Under the pieces are notes generated by a model. The model was not told where the DNA came from. It saw nothing but the letters and a program-made list of their open reading frames with translations, and made no database searches. Shown piece by piece: positions 9,111-16,833 of a stretch of 64,000 bases of DNA (its first letter is position 1; each line of letters starts with the position of its first letter). Source of the DNA: an uncultured Kordiimonas sp. (GTDB lineage Bacteria > Pseudomonadota > Alphaproteobacteria > Sphingomonadales > Kordiimonadaceae); NCBI GenBank assembly GCA_947503625.1, contig CANNEK010000003.1:1-64000 (forward strand). The letters run 5' to 3'. The position numbers and the translations under genes are program-made.

Positions 9111-10271
9111 ATGAGTATGTCCGATCTGGAAGAGTTCTGGATTCTGGTTGTAGAGGTATGGCAAAACGGGTTTCTGGGCATCGATATTGGCCAGATTATC
9201 ATTGCCATATCGATTTTTATGGTGCTTCTGCTGGCTCGCAACATGTTCACACGGATCGTGCTGAACCGTCTTGAAAAACTTGTCAGCCGCACGGAAACAG
9301 ACCTTGACGACTCACTTGTGGATGCACTGCGCAACCCCATACGGTTTATCCCGGTTGCGCTCGGCGTATTTCTCGCCACAAGTTACCTGAGCCTGGGGCC
9401 TGCATCGCAAGAATTTGCAACCAACCTGAACAGAAGCCTTATTGCCTTCACCATTTTCTGGGCTCTGTACCGGATCTCTGACCCGTTGAGCGTCATTTTA
9501 ATGAATGCCGCGCATGTTTTGACATCTTCGATGATCCAATGGCTTGCAAAAGCTATCAAGGTCGCATTCGCCCTGTTAGGCGCCGCAACAATCCTTGAAG
9601 TTTGGGGTATTGAAGTTGGTGCTGTAATTGCGGGCCTGGGCCTGTTCGGTGTTGCAGTTGCGCTTGGCGCACAGGACCTCTTCAAAAACCTGATCGCGGG
9701 GCTTTTTGTTATTGGAGAGCGGCGTTTCCATCCTGGTGACTGGATTCTCGTCAAAGGTATTGTGGAAGGCACTGTCGAGGAAATCGGGTTCAGAACAACG
9801 ACAGTACGAAGGTTCGACAAAGCGCCGGTTTATGTGCCCAATGCCGAACTATCCGACAATGCAGTAACGAACTTCTCCCGGATGACCTACCGGCGCATAA
9901 AATGGGTCATTGGTCTCGAATATGGCTCTACAGCTGAACAGCTCAACACAGTTCGAAATGCTATTGAAAGCTATATCAGGGACAACGATGATTATGTTCA
10001 ACCCAGTGAAACAGCGACATTTGTAAGGATTGATCGTTTCTCGGACAGCTCAATCGATATCATGCTGTATTGCTTCACAAAAACGACAAGCTGGCTTGAC
10101 TGGCTGGCCATCAAAGAGCAGTTGTTGCTTGAGATCAAACAGATTGTCGAAGACGCAGGAACCGGTTTCGCCTTCCCGAGCCGTAGCCTCTATTTAGAAG
10201 CCATCGGAGAAGAACTCGAGGTGGCGCCATTACATCTTACACGTCCCGCAAATCAGGAAAAAAGCACATGA
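9111..10271 (+). CDS. MscS-family mechanosensitive channel
   Basis: A 386-residue inner-membrane channel. After several N-terminal membrane helices, the pore-lining helix region reads VGAVIAGLGLFGVAVALGAQDLFKNLIAGLFVIGERRFHPGDWI, the Gly/Ala-packed TM3 followed by the start of the beta domain of MscS proteins. The cytoplasmic part (GTVEEIGFRTTTVRRFDKAPVYVPNAEL) is typical. It should release osmolytes on hypo-osmotic shock. It overlaps the next gene by 4 bp (ATGA), so channel and thioesterase are translationally coupled. Confidence 0.9.
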   Translation: MSMSDLEEFWILVVEVWQNGFLGIDIGQIIIAISIFMVLLLARNMFTRIVLNRLEKLVSRTETDLDDSLVDALRNPIRFIPVALGVFLATSYLSLGPASQEFATNLNRSLIAFTIFWALYRISDPLSVILMNAAHVLTSSMIQWLAKAIKVAFALLGAATILEVWGIEVGAVIAGLGLFGVAVALGAQDLFKNLIAGLFVIGERRFHPGDWILVKGIVEGTVEEIGFRTTTVRRFDKAPVYVPNAELSDNAVTNFSRMTYRRIKWVIGLEYGSTAEQLNTVRNAIESYIRDNDDYVQPSETATFVRIDRFSDSSIDIMLYCFTKTTSWLDWLAIKEQLLLEIKQIVEDAGTGFAFPSRSLYLEAIGEELEVAPLHLTRPANQEKST

Positions 10272-10633
10272 GCGAACGCCGAGTGACCATCAGAACAGTT
10301 CCTCAGCCGGCGGATTTGAACGTCAATGGCAATATTTTTGGCGGCTGGGTATTGTCTCAAATGGACTTGGCCGGCGCTGCAGTTGCCAAGGAACGCGCCA
10401 GTGGGCCAGTGGCGACAGTCGCTGTCAACAGCATGAAGTTCCATCGCCCTATTGAGGTCGGCGATTTGGTGAGCATTTATGCAGATATCGAGACCGTGGG
10501 CAAAACCTCCATTACCGTCTCAATTGAGGTTTTCGCAGAGCGCGGTCCCAGCGCAAATGAACACAAGGTCACGGAAGGGTGTTATGTATTTGTTGCAGTT
10601 GACGACAAGGGTCGTCCGCGCGCCATCATGTAA
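10268..10633 (+). CDS. Acyl-CoA thioesterase, YciA-type hotdog
   Basis: A 121-residue single hotdog-fold domain. The signature NVNGNIFGGWVLSQMDLAGA holds the conserved N-x-x-G-x-x-F-G-G-x-x-x-x-x-x-D pattern of YciA and related acyl-CoA hydrolases, followed by VNSMKFHRPIEVGD. It hydrolyses acyl-CoA to free acid and CoA in the cytoplasm. The start ATG overlaps the MscS stop by 4 bp. Length is normal for the family. Confidence 0.85.
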   Translation: MSERRVTIRTVPQPADLNVNGNIFGGWVLSQMDLAGAAVAKERASGPVATVAVNSMKFHRPIEVGDLVSIYADIETVGKTSITVSIEVFAERGPSANEHKVTEGCYVFVAVDDKGRPRAIM

Positions 10634-10649
10634 GCGAAAACTTTAAGTC

Positions 10650-11018
10650 TCAGGGTTGCTCGCCAGAAGATGGCGTTTCGCCTGTACCCTGGCCAATTTC
10701 GATACCTTGGCGATCAAGCTCGGCTGTACAGAAGTTCGCGACTTTGTCCAGAAAAGCCCTCATCTCCGGTGTAACCGTATTTCTTGAAAGTTGAACCGAC
10801 ATATCAAGGTAAGACTCGAACGTGAGTTTTGTCTTGAATTCATTGACGGTGCAGTCACAAAGCGGTTTGCACGTCTGTTCGCCAAAACCGGGTACACAGC
10901 CATTCATGCAACGTTGATGATCAAGCGCCAGCAAGTCTTCCGGCACGGTTTTAGACTGAGCAAGCACACTCGCCGTGCCAAGCATCAACGTAGTTACAGC
11001 AAGGAAAGTACGCTTCAT
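10650..11018 (-). CDS. Small exported Cys-rich protein
   Basis: A 122-residue protein with a signal peptide (MKRTFLAVTTLMLGTASVLAQS) and six cysteines in the mature part (RCMNGC, TCKPLCDC, FCTAEL), likely disulphide-bonded in the periplasm. The track start at 11054 adds 12 residues before the signal; ATG 11018 has GGAAG upstream and fits better. It converges on the thioesterase gene with only 16 bp between stops. I do not recognise the family. Confidence 0.65.
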   Translation of the reverse strand: MKRTFLAVTTLMLGTASVLAQSKTVPEDLLALDHQRCMNGCVPGFGEQTCKPLCDCTVNEFKTKLTFESYLDMSVQLSRNTVTPEMRAFLDKVANFCTAELDRQGIEIGQGTGETPSSGEQP

Positions 11019-11196
11019 TGCTCTGCTTCCAGTCGTCAGGCCTTTGAGGCGCATGGTTTTCCTCCCGGTAACTTATTTGTGTATGTTTGCCCCTCGACAA
11101 ATCCAGGGTGCATACACATATTCAAATTTATATCGCTCGGTTCTGCATATTGAGAACCCATAGAACACTATCCTGACGATAAAAAAAGGACAAATC

Positions 11197-11667
11197 ATGG
11201 CTGTTGCAACTTTTGGTGCCGGGTGTTTTTGGGGGGTAGAAGAAATATACCGAACCCTCGAGGGCGTCAGCAATACATCAGTTGGGTATACTGGTGGCAA
11301 AACGGACAACCCCACATATCAGGAAGTATGCAGTGACACGACTGGTCATGCTGAAGTAGTGCAGGTCACCTATGACCCTGCCGTCACCAGCTACGAAGCT
11401 TTGCTTGATGTGTTCTTCGATAATCACAACCCGACACAATTAAATCGGCAGGGGCCGGATTTCGGAACACAATATCGTTCGGCCATTTTTGTAGAGACCG
11501 AACAAGAACGTGAGATGGCCGAAAAAAAGATTGCGGCATTAAATGCCTCAGGTCGCTTCAAAAAGCCAATTGCCACTAAGATCGAAGCCGCTGCAACCTA
11601 CTGGCCCGCTGAAGACTATCACCAGCAATATTTATTGAAGCGCGGCCTAACGAGTTGCCATATATAG
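11197..11667 (+). CDS. msrA: Peptide methionine-S-sulfoxide reductase
   Basis: A 156-residue MsrA that reduces the S-epimer of methionine sulfoxide, in free or protein-bound form, at the expense of thioredoxin. The catalytic motif GAGCFWG has Cys10; GYTGG, GHAEVVQV and TQYRSAIF are the family's substrate-pocket motifs. The resolving cysteine is probably Cys154 in TSCHI at the very C-terminus. No signal peptide, so cytoplasmic. AAAAAAGGA lies upstream of ATG 11197. It appears to be a single-gene unit. Confidence 0.93.
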   Translation: MAVATFGAGCFWGVEEIYRTLEGVSNTSVGYTGGKTDNPTYQEVCSDTTGHAEVVQVTYDPAVTSYEALLDVFFDNHNPTQLNRQGPDFGTQYRSAIFVETEQEREMAEKKIAALNASGRFKKPIATKIEAAATYWPAEDYHQQYLLKRGLTSCHI

Positions 11668-11730
11668 ATTAGACGCTCGAACAAAAGCCCGGGACAAATC
11701 CATCACCGCATACCGCGCTCGCGCACCTCA

Positions 11731-12204
11731 CTAGGCAGCCTTTTTACCTTTACGACAGTTTTCGCACATTCCATGCAATTCCAGCGTTTGCCCCTTAATG
11801 CTGAAAGACTGCGCGGCTGCGGCCCCCGTAACAGCCTTGGTAAGTGCGGGTGAGGTGACTTCCTCAACTGTTTCACACTCATCACAGATCAGGAACTGAC
11901 TTACATGGTCGCTGCCCGGGTGCGGGCACCCTACGTACGCGTTAAGAGACTCGATCTTATGGACAAGCCCCTCTTCCATTAAGAAATCAAGTGCTCGATA
12001 AACGGTGGGAGGTTTTGCCGAACCGCCTTCCGTGGCAAGCTGATCCAACAGGTCATAAGCTTTAACAGCTTTATGGCCTTGCCATATCATCGTGAGTATA
12101 CGTCGCCGCAAGTCGGTGAAGCGCGAACCCCTTTCAGCGCATATGCGTTCGGCTTCTTCAACGGCATTTTCGATGCAAATCGAATGGTCGTGTGTGTGTA
12201 CCAA
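11731..12204 (-). CDS. zur: Zur-type Fur family zinc regulator
   Basis: A 157-residue repressor of the Fur family. The winged-helix domain includes RFTDLRRRILTMIW and AKPPTVYRALDFLMEEGLVHKI. The zinc-site region YVGCPHPGSDHVSQFLICDECETVEEV and the C-terminal CENC give the two CxxC pairs of structural zinc. The AKPPTVYRAL and HVSQFLIC spellings favour Zur over Fur or Mur. The track starts at 12381, but the upstream 59 residues are foreign to the family. I choose TTG 12204 (M)VHTHDHSIC, which follows AGGGGATTTATT; ATG 12234 is an alternative. A perfect inverted repeat overlaps that ribosome-binding region. Confidence 0.82.
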   Translation of the reverse strand: MVHTHDHSICIENAVEEAERICAERGSRFTDLRRRILTMIWQGHKAVKAYDLLDQLATEGGSAKPPTVYRALDFLMEEGLVHKIESLNAYVGCPHPGSDHVSQFLICDECETVEEVTSPALTKAVTGAAAAQSFSIKGQTLELHGMCENCRKGKKAA

Positions 12205-12208
12205 AATA

Positions 12209-12255
12209 AATCCCCTGAATTTTCCAGTTATCATATATCGAACATTCAGGGGATT
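12209..12255 (-). promoter_or_regulatory. 12-bp perfect inverted repeat before zur
   Basis: AATCCCCTGAAT at 12209-12220 is the exact reverse complement of ATTCAGGGGATT at 12244-12255, with 23 nt between. In minus-strand RNA the second arm contains the AGGGG ribosome-binding sequence of the TTG start at 12204, so a hairpin would hide it. It could also act as the luxI terminator, as T-rich sequence follows, or as a protein operator. Confidence 0.6.
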
Positions 12256-12271
12256 CCAGTATCCTTGTAAA

Positions 12272-13147
12272 CTATTGAAGCATGCTTGAACCGAGCGAAG
12301 ACTGATGATGGAAACCCGGCTGCGAGTTTCTGGCGCGTCTGGCAAGATCATCCAGCCTGTTCTCGGCTTCGCTGACAACACGCCGATCGTTGCTGCCCAA
12401 AAGCCTCACCAGGTCCATGAATTCCTCAATCATTTGCTCGCGCTCTGAAACATAACCTTTGCTTTTGAGTAGCTCGATTTCGCTACTGAGCTGCAGGATT
12501 TCCTCTTCGGGCTGTATAGTGTCGCCGCCATGCTCGTACGCGGTTTCTTCCAACATTGGGCCCGGAATATTATAGTGTTTTTGAGCTTTTTGCAGAGTAG
12601 TGGGATCGATATTGATTTGAATTGCCAGCATCTCACCCGACTCGTATGGCTTCGGCAAACCAAGAGGTTTTATGTCTGCACCAATTTGCAGCAGTCGTGG
12701 CAGGAAATAGCTGTCGCTGACACCAGTTATCTTTTTGATGCCATTTTGTTCTGCAAATTCGATCATCGCACACATCAATTTGCCTTTGATTAGCAATCCA
12801 TCACTGTCGCAAGTTTCAGTGTGATTCACAAACACGCGGGACATTTCCCACACATCCGGCCCACGCGGGATCACACCACTGGCGCACAGCTCGGGAAATA
12901 GAGAGTCGAGCATGTGCTCTTCTGTAGTGGGAACGAGTCGCAAACCTCCATGCAACTCCCTTGATTTCCCCAGGGACAAAAAATAAACAGTGCTTTCGCG
13001 ATCAAACTGATCCGTTTCCCGACCATCAGCTTTTGCCAGCTCGCGCCACTTCCGGCCTTCGACATACAGTTTGTGGCGGGCAACGTGCATATCGTCCAGC
13101 AGTGTTTTAAATTGATGTCTTTTTTCAAAAGTTACAGCACATATCAT
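12272..13147 (-). CDS. Acyl-homoserine-lactone synthase, LuxI family
   Basis: A 291-residue autoinducer synthase that makes N-acyl-homoserine lactones from S-adenosylmethionine and an acyl donor. Conserved residues are visible: ARHKLYVEGRKWREL, the Asp pair in ETDQFD, LHGGLRLVPTTEEHMLDSLFP, and WEMSRVFV. The family is usually 190-220 residues. Here about 80 extra residues follow, rich in Glu, Leu and Arg (PEEEILQLSSEIELLKSKGY, VVSEAENRLDDLARRAR), probably helical or coiled coil. A luxR-type gene lies directly upstream on the same strand, and palindromes fill the gap between. The synthase call is firm; the acyl chain is unknown. Confidence 0.9.
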   Translation of the reverse strand: MICAVTFEKRHQFKTLLDDMHVARHKLYVEGRKWRELAKADGRETDQFDRESTVYFLSLGKSRELHGGLRLVPTTEEHMLDSLFPELCASGVIPRGPDVWEMSRVFVNHTETCDSDGLLIKGKLMCAMIEFAEQNGIKKITGVSDSYFLPRLLQIGADIKPLGLPKPYESGEMLAIQINIDPTTLQKAQKHYNIPGPMLEETAYEHGGDTIQPEEEILQLSSEIELLKSKGYVSEREQMIEEFMDLVRLLGSNDRRVVSEAENRLDDLARRARNSQPGFHHQSSLGSSMLQ

Positions 13148-13212
13148 GTTGTTGACTCCAAATGTCTGTGTCGAATTAGAGTGACTTTCCTACACTCAGC
13201 AAAATCAAGCAT

Positions 13213-13228
13213 TAGTCTGATCAGACTA
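13213..13228. promoter_or_regulatory. Lux-box-like 16-bp palindrome
   Basis: TAGTCTGATCAGACTA is a perfect palindrome 66 bp upstream of the luxI start, where a LuxR-AHL complex would be expected to bind. Its length and CTGATCAG centre resemble lux boxes, though it is not the textbook sequence. Confidence 0.55.
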
Positions 13229-13293
13229 TTTACCGGCCAATCAAACGAATTAATGGGAACAAATAGAAAACAAATATAGCTCGAATGCTATTG

Positions 13294-13313
13294 ATCACGT
13301 CGCGCCACGTGAT
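13294..13313. promoter_or_regulatory. Inverted repeat between luxR and luxI
   Basis: ATCACGT-N6-ACGTGAT is a perfect 7-bp inverted repeat. It may be a second operator or a hairpin after luxR. A further hairpin, GCACCA-ATAC-TGGTGC, lies at 13339-13354, nearer the luxR stop, with no T-run after it. Confidence 0.4.
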
Positions 13314-13369
13314 TGCGGGGAGAGTAAAGAGTGTGCTTGCACCAATACTGGTGCGTCAAAACTTACAGA

Positions 13370-14116
13370 TTAGAGTACTATCAGGCGACGCCGGGAGGCC
13401 TCTACAACGGCTTGAACTCGGGTGTTTACAGCAAAGCCTTTTTTGGCAGCCTCGATATGGTTGTGAACGGTCGATTCACTAATGCCCAATATCTTCGAGA
13501 TTTCCCAATCAGACTTCCCTTCAGCAACCCACTGAATGCAGTCCAGCTGGCGTCGGCTCACTGATACCGGCGCCTTTGGACTTGCAATATCACGTTCCTC
13601 AATTGCGAAGTGTCGTGCTTTCGAATGCATAAACACAGCTGCCATGCCCAAACCTCGACGTACAGCATCTGAAATATCGGGTTTTTCACCGATGATCGAA
13701 AACATGGAAATAGAACCATTGTCTAAATGTATTGGGACAACCAGGCCGTCTTTGTATCCAAATTCCGTCTCGGCTTCCTCAAAAATACGCTTGGAAATGG
13801 AACTAATCCGTTTTTTGTCGCGTACATCTGACCAGGCAAACGGATACTTTGACTGCAGCCCAAGTTGGACCGTGCTATCCGAGAAAACGTACCTTTTTTC
13901 CCGGTACCGTTCACACCAATCCTCGTTAATCTCACCGAATGCAACATAGGGGTCTAGCGGATTGTTACGGCGAAGAATTTCAGCACACCTAAAATACTCG
14001 TAACCGTATTTGACAATCAATTTGTCAAACATCGCAACAATGACGTCCAAGTTGTCAGCCGCATCCATATTGGACACAAACTCCAAGACATCAGTTTCAA
14101 CGGCCATTCCGCTCAA
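13370..14116 (-). CDS. LuxR-family AHL-responsive regulator
   Basis: A 248-residue regulator with an N-terminal autoinducer-binding domain (INEDWCERYREKRYVFSDSTVQLGLQSKYPFAWSDV carries the W-x-x-x-Y and following Asp of the ligand pocket) and a C-terminal GerE helix-turn-helix (RQLDCIQWVAEGKSDWEISKILGISESTVHNHIEAAKKGF). It should bind the signal made by the adjacent LuxI and activate or repress from palindromic boxes. The track start is TTG 14116, with GAAGG 9 nt upstream; ATG 14107 is an alternative. It sits 222 bp upstream of luxI on the same strand. Confidence 0.88.
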   Translation of the reverse strand: MSGMAVETDVLEFVSNMDAADNLDVIVAMFDKLIVKYGYEYFRCAEILRRNNPLDPYVAFGEINEDWCERYREKRYVFSDSTVQLGLQSKYPFAWSDVRDKKRISSISKRIFEEAETEFGYKDGLVVPIHLDNGSISMFSIIGEKPDISDAVRRGLGMAAVFMHSKARHFAIEERDIASPKAPVSVSRRQLDCIQWVAEGKSDWEISKILGISESTVHNHIEAAKKGFAVNTRVQAVVEASRRRLIVL

Positions 14117-14313
14117 ATCTCAGAACCTTCTTTGGTGCAGTTGGTCGACTAATTTGACATTCTTGTTAATAAAATTAATGCCAAACCTAAAGCTAACCTA
14201 TTCAACCATATAAAACAACCTGATAACGAATCCAGTACAATTTACACCAAGCTGATCGCCCGAAAGCCCCACAGGCCACGATAAGCATACCCAAAGCATG
14301 CTGGCCCACAGAG

Positions 14314-15648
14314 CTATTTCTGCAGAAAATCCAGCGCAACGGCAGTGAATGCAGCGACACCGGTGCGTATGGTTGGTTCACGCTCCGGTGCAAAAAAGGG
14401 TGAATGTAAACTGGGTAGCTCCAGTTCTCCGCGCTTGCTCGCCGCCATCCTTTCGGTTGAAACAGCACCAAGCCAAAAAATCACACTGGGAATTTTCTCT
14501 TCAGTACGGCTGAAATAAGCGAAATCCTCAGCCCCCATTACCGGTGACAGTTGCTGGACATTTGCCTCGCCAATTGCCTTTGACAGCGCTGCCGTGACAC
14601 GATCGCTTAGCTCAGGATCATTGTATGTTGCTGGTGTCGCCTCGCTATAGGTAACTTCCGGCCAAAGCTCCTCTGGCAGCCCCATTGAATGAGCCTGTGC
14701 CTCGGCAATCCTCTTGATTCCTGAAAGTATGTTATCGCGCACTTCATCCGTGTAAGAACGCACTGTCAACTGCAGGTGAGCATTGTTGGAAATAATATTG
14801 TGTTTTGTTCCCGAGTGGATCGAGCCAACGGTCACGACCGCGGAATCAAGTGGCGAGGTCTCGCGAGAGACCAGCGTCTGCAGCGCAACAACGATATGAG
14901 ATGCTAGCACAACCGGGTCTTTTGTCGTGTGGGGGTAAGCGCCATGACCGCCGATGCCTTTGATCGCAATATCCACAGAGTCAACATTCGCCAGAGCATA
15001 CCCAGAGGTCAGACCAACCTGGCCCGCCTGCAAGCCTGCGCTCGTGTGCAGGGCGATATTGAAATCCGGCTTTGGAAATCTTTTGAACAGCCCCTCTTCA
15101 ATCATTGCTTTGGCACCGCCAACCCGTTCTTCGGCGGGCTGACCAACCAGAACCAGTGTGCCCTGCCAGGTGCCACGTTGCGCCGCCATCCGACGCGCAA
15201 GCCCCACCAATGAGGTCATATGGATATCGTGTGCACATGCATGCATCACTGAAACAGGCTCACCGGCATCTGTCTCACCCATGACCTGGCTTGCATAGCT
15301 GAGCTCTGTCTGCTCCTGAACCGGTAGACCGTCCATGTCAGCGCGGACCAGCAGCGTCGGACCTTCGCCGTTTTCCATAACACCAACAACGCCGTAGCCA
15401 CCAACATTTTCGGTAACAACATAGCCAACCGACCGGAGTTCCCTGGCAATTCGAGCCGATGTTTCTTTCTCCTGAAACGAAAGCTCGGGGTTTTGATGCA
15501 AATGCAGGTAAAGGTTCTCAAGATAGTCGTATTCTGCACTATCGACACTCTGCGCCTGAACCGGCGCAAACATCAGTGCTGCAAAAACAAACCCGCAACA
15601 TACCGCTGCGGACAATCTTGCTACTCTATGACGCAGATAATTATGCAC
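14314..15648 (-). CDS. Exported M20-family amidohydrolase
   Basis: A 444-residue zinc-dependent hydrolase of the M20D group, which includes N-acyl amino acid and peptide deacylases. It has a signal peptide (AAVCCGFVFAALMFAPVQAQS), so it is periplasmic or secreted, unlike most cytoplasmic members. Metal-site motifs include HQNPELSFQE, RADMDGLPVQE, HACAHDIH and GQPAEERVGGAKAMIEEG, with GAEDFAYF near the end. The start is GTG 15648 with GAGGGG upstream. The exported location beside luxR/luxI makes an acyl-homoserine lactone or N-acyl amino acid substrate conceivable, but this is inference only. Confidence 0.82.
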   Translation of the reverse strand: MHNYLRHRVARLSAAVCCGFVFAALMFAPVQAQSVDSAEYDYLENLYLHLHQNPELSFQEKETSARIARELRSVGYVVTENVGGYGVVGVMENGEGPTLLVRADMDGLPVQEQTELSYASQVMGETDAGEPVSVMHACAHDIHMTSLVGLARRMAAQRGTWQGTLVLVGQPAEERVGGAKAMIEEGLFKRFPKPDFNIALHTSAGLQAGQVGLTSGYALANVDSVDIAIKGIGGHGAYPHTTKDPVVLASHIVVALQTLVSRETSPLDSAVVTVGSIHSGTKHNIISNNAHLQLTVRSYTDEVRDNILSGIKRIAEAQAHSMGLPEELWPEVTYSEATPATYNDPELSDRVTAALSKAIGEANVQQLSPVMGAEDFAYFSRTEEKIPSVIFWLGAVSTERMAASKRGELELPSLHSPFFAPEREPTIRTGVAAFTAVALDFLQK

Positions 15649-15675
15649 TGTTGATCCCCTCGTTTTTTTGATTCG

Positions 15676-16833
15676 TTAGATGATGCCGCTGCCCTTCGGC
15701 GCAATCGTCACATGGCGGTGCGTTGAAACAGATAAAATCAGACCGTAGGCCAGCATCCATGTCAACATGGCTGATCCTCCGTAAGATATCAAAGGTAGCG
15801 GAACGCCGACCACCGGCAGCAACCCCATGACCATGCCAACATTTATCAGGACATACAAAAACAGTGTTACAGCAAGGCCAGACGCGAGCAGCCGCCCAAA
15901 TTGATTGCGGCAGCCAATACCGATTAGCAGACCGTATGTCAGAACAATGCCATATAACGCCAGCACGATCGCTGCGCCAACAAGGCCAAACTCTTCAACC
16001 AACACAGTGAAGATGAAATCGGTCTTCATTTCAGGCAAAAAATTCAGGTGGCTTTGTGTGCCTTCCAAAAAGCCTTTTCCAGTCATTCCTCCTGAACCAA
16101 GGGCAATTTTTGACTGGGTGATTTGATAGCCAGCACCCAGGGGGTCCGATTCCGGATTCATGAAGGTTAGTATGCGATCCTTTTGATAGGGACGCAAAAA
16201 CTGCCAGGCAATTGGAATGGCCGCTGTTACGCCAATCCCCGAGACAACAAACAACCAGGCAGGTGCGCCAGCCAGGAATATGACAGCCACACCGCCCGTG
16301 ATGATCATAAGCGCTGTTCCCAAGTCAGGCTGGCGTACCACAAGAGCAAATGGAATGAGCAGCAAGAGCAAAGGCACGATAAGCGAACGCAAGCTCCGAC
16401 TTTGGATTTGACTTCGTCCATGGAAATATCGCGCAATCGCCATGACTGTAGCAATTTTAACCAGTTCAGATGGTTGAAGGCGCATAAAACCCAGGTCAAG
16501 CCAGCGTTGCCCGCCCATCCCGGTATCACCAACAACCTCTACTGCGAACAACAACAGAATGCCGGCAAACCAGGCCGGATAAGCAACCGCCACCCAGTAT
16601 CGAATGTCGATAACAGCGATAATCAACATAATAGCCAAAGCGATCGCAAACCGCACCATCTGCCGGCTGGCCCAAGGGTCCCAAGTGCCGTCAGCGACAG
16701 AATAAAGCATCGCAAACCCTGCGCTTGCCAGCATGACGGTTGCCAGCACGATGCCCCAGTTCAGGCCAAGGAATCGTTGCCAAACCGATTTTTGTAGCCG
16801 CCTCGGGCCAAACATATGAGCTGTTCCCATCAA
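15676..16833 (-). CDS. rodA: Peptidoglycan glycosyltransferase RodA
   Basis: A 385-residue SEDS-family membrane protein with about ten hydrophobic helices. It polymerises lipid II into glycan strands during lateral-wall growth together with PBP2. Family motifs: GGQRWLDLGFMRLQPSELVKIATVMAIARYF, RQPDLGTALMI, GMTGKGFLEGTQSHLNFLPEMKTDFIFTVLVEEFG and PLISYGGSAMLT. The start overlaps the PBP2 stop by 4 bp, so the two partners are translationally coupled. It is the last gene of the mreBCD-mrdA-rodA block. Confidence 0.95.
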   Translation of the reverse strand: MMGTAHMFGPRRLQKSVWQRFLGLNWGIVLATVMLASAGFAMLYSVADGTWDPWASRQMVRFAIALAIMLIIAVIDIRYWVAVAYPAWFAGILLLFAVEVVGDTGMGGQRWLDLGFMRLQPSELVKIATVMAIARYFHGRSQIQSRSLRSLIVPLLLLLIPFALVVRQPDLGTALMIITGGVAVIFLAGAPAWLFVVSGIGVTAAIPIAWQFLRPYQKDRILTFMNPESDPLGAGYQITQSKIALGSGGMTGKGFLEGTQSHLNFLPEMKTDFIFTVLVEEFGLVGAAIVLALYGIVLTYGLLIGIGCRNQFGRLLASGLAVTLFLYVLINVGMVMGLLPVVGVPLPLISYGGSAMLTWMLAYGLILSVSTHRHVTIAPKGSGII

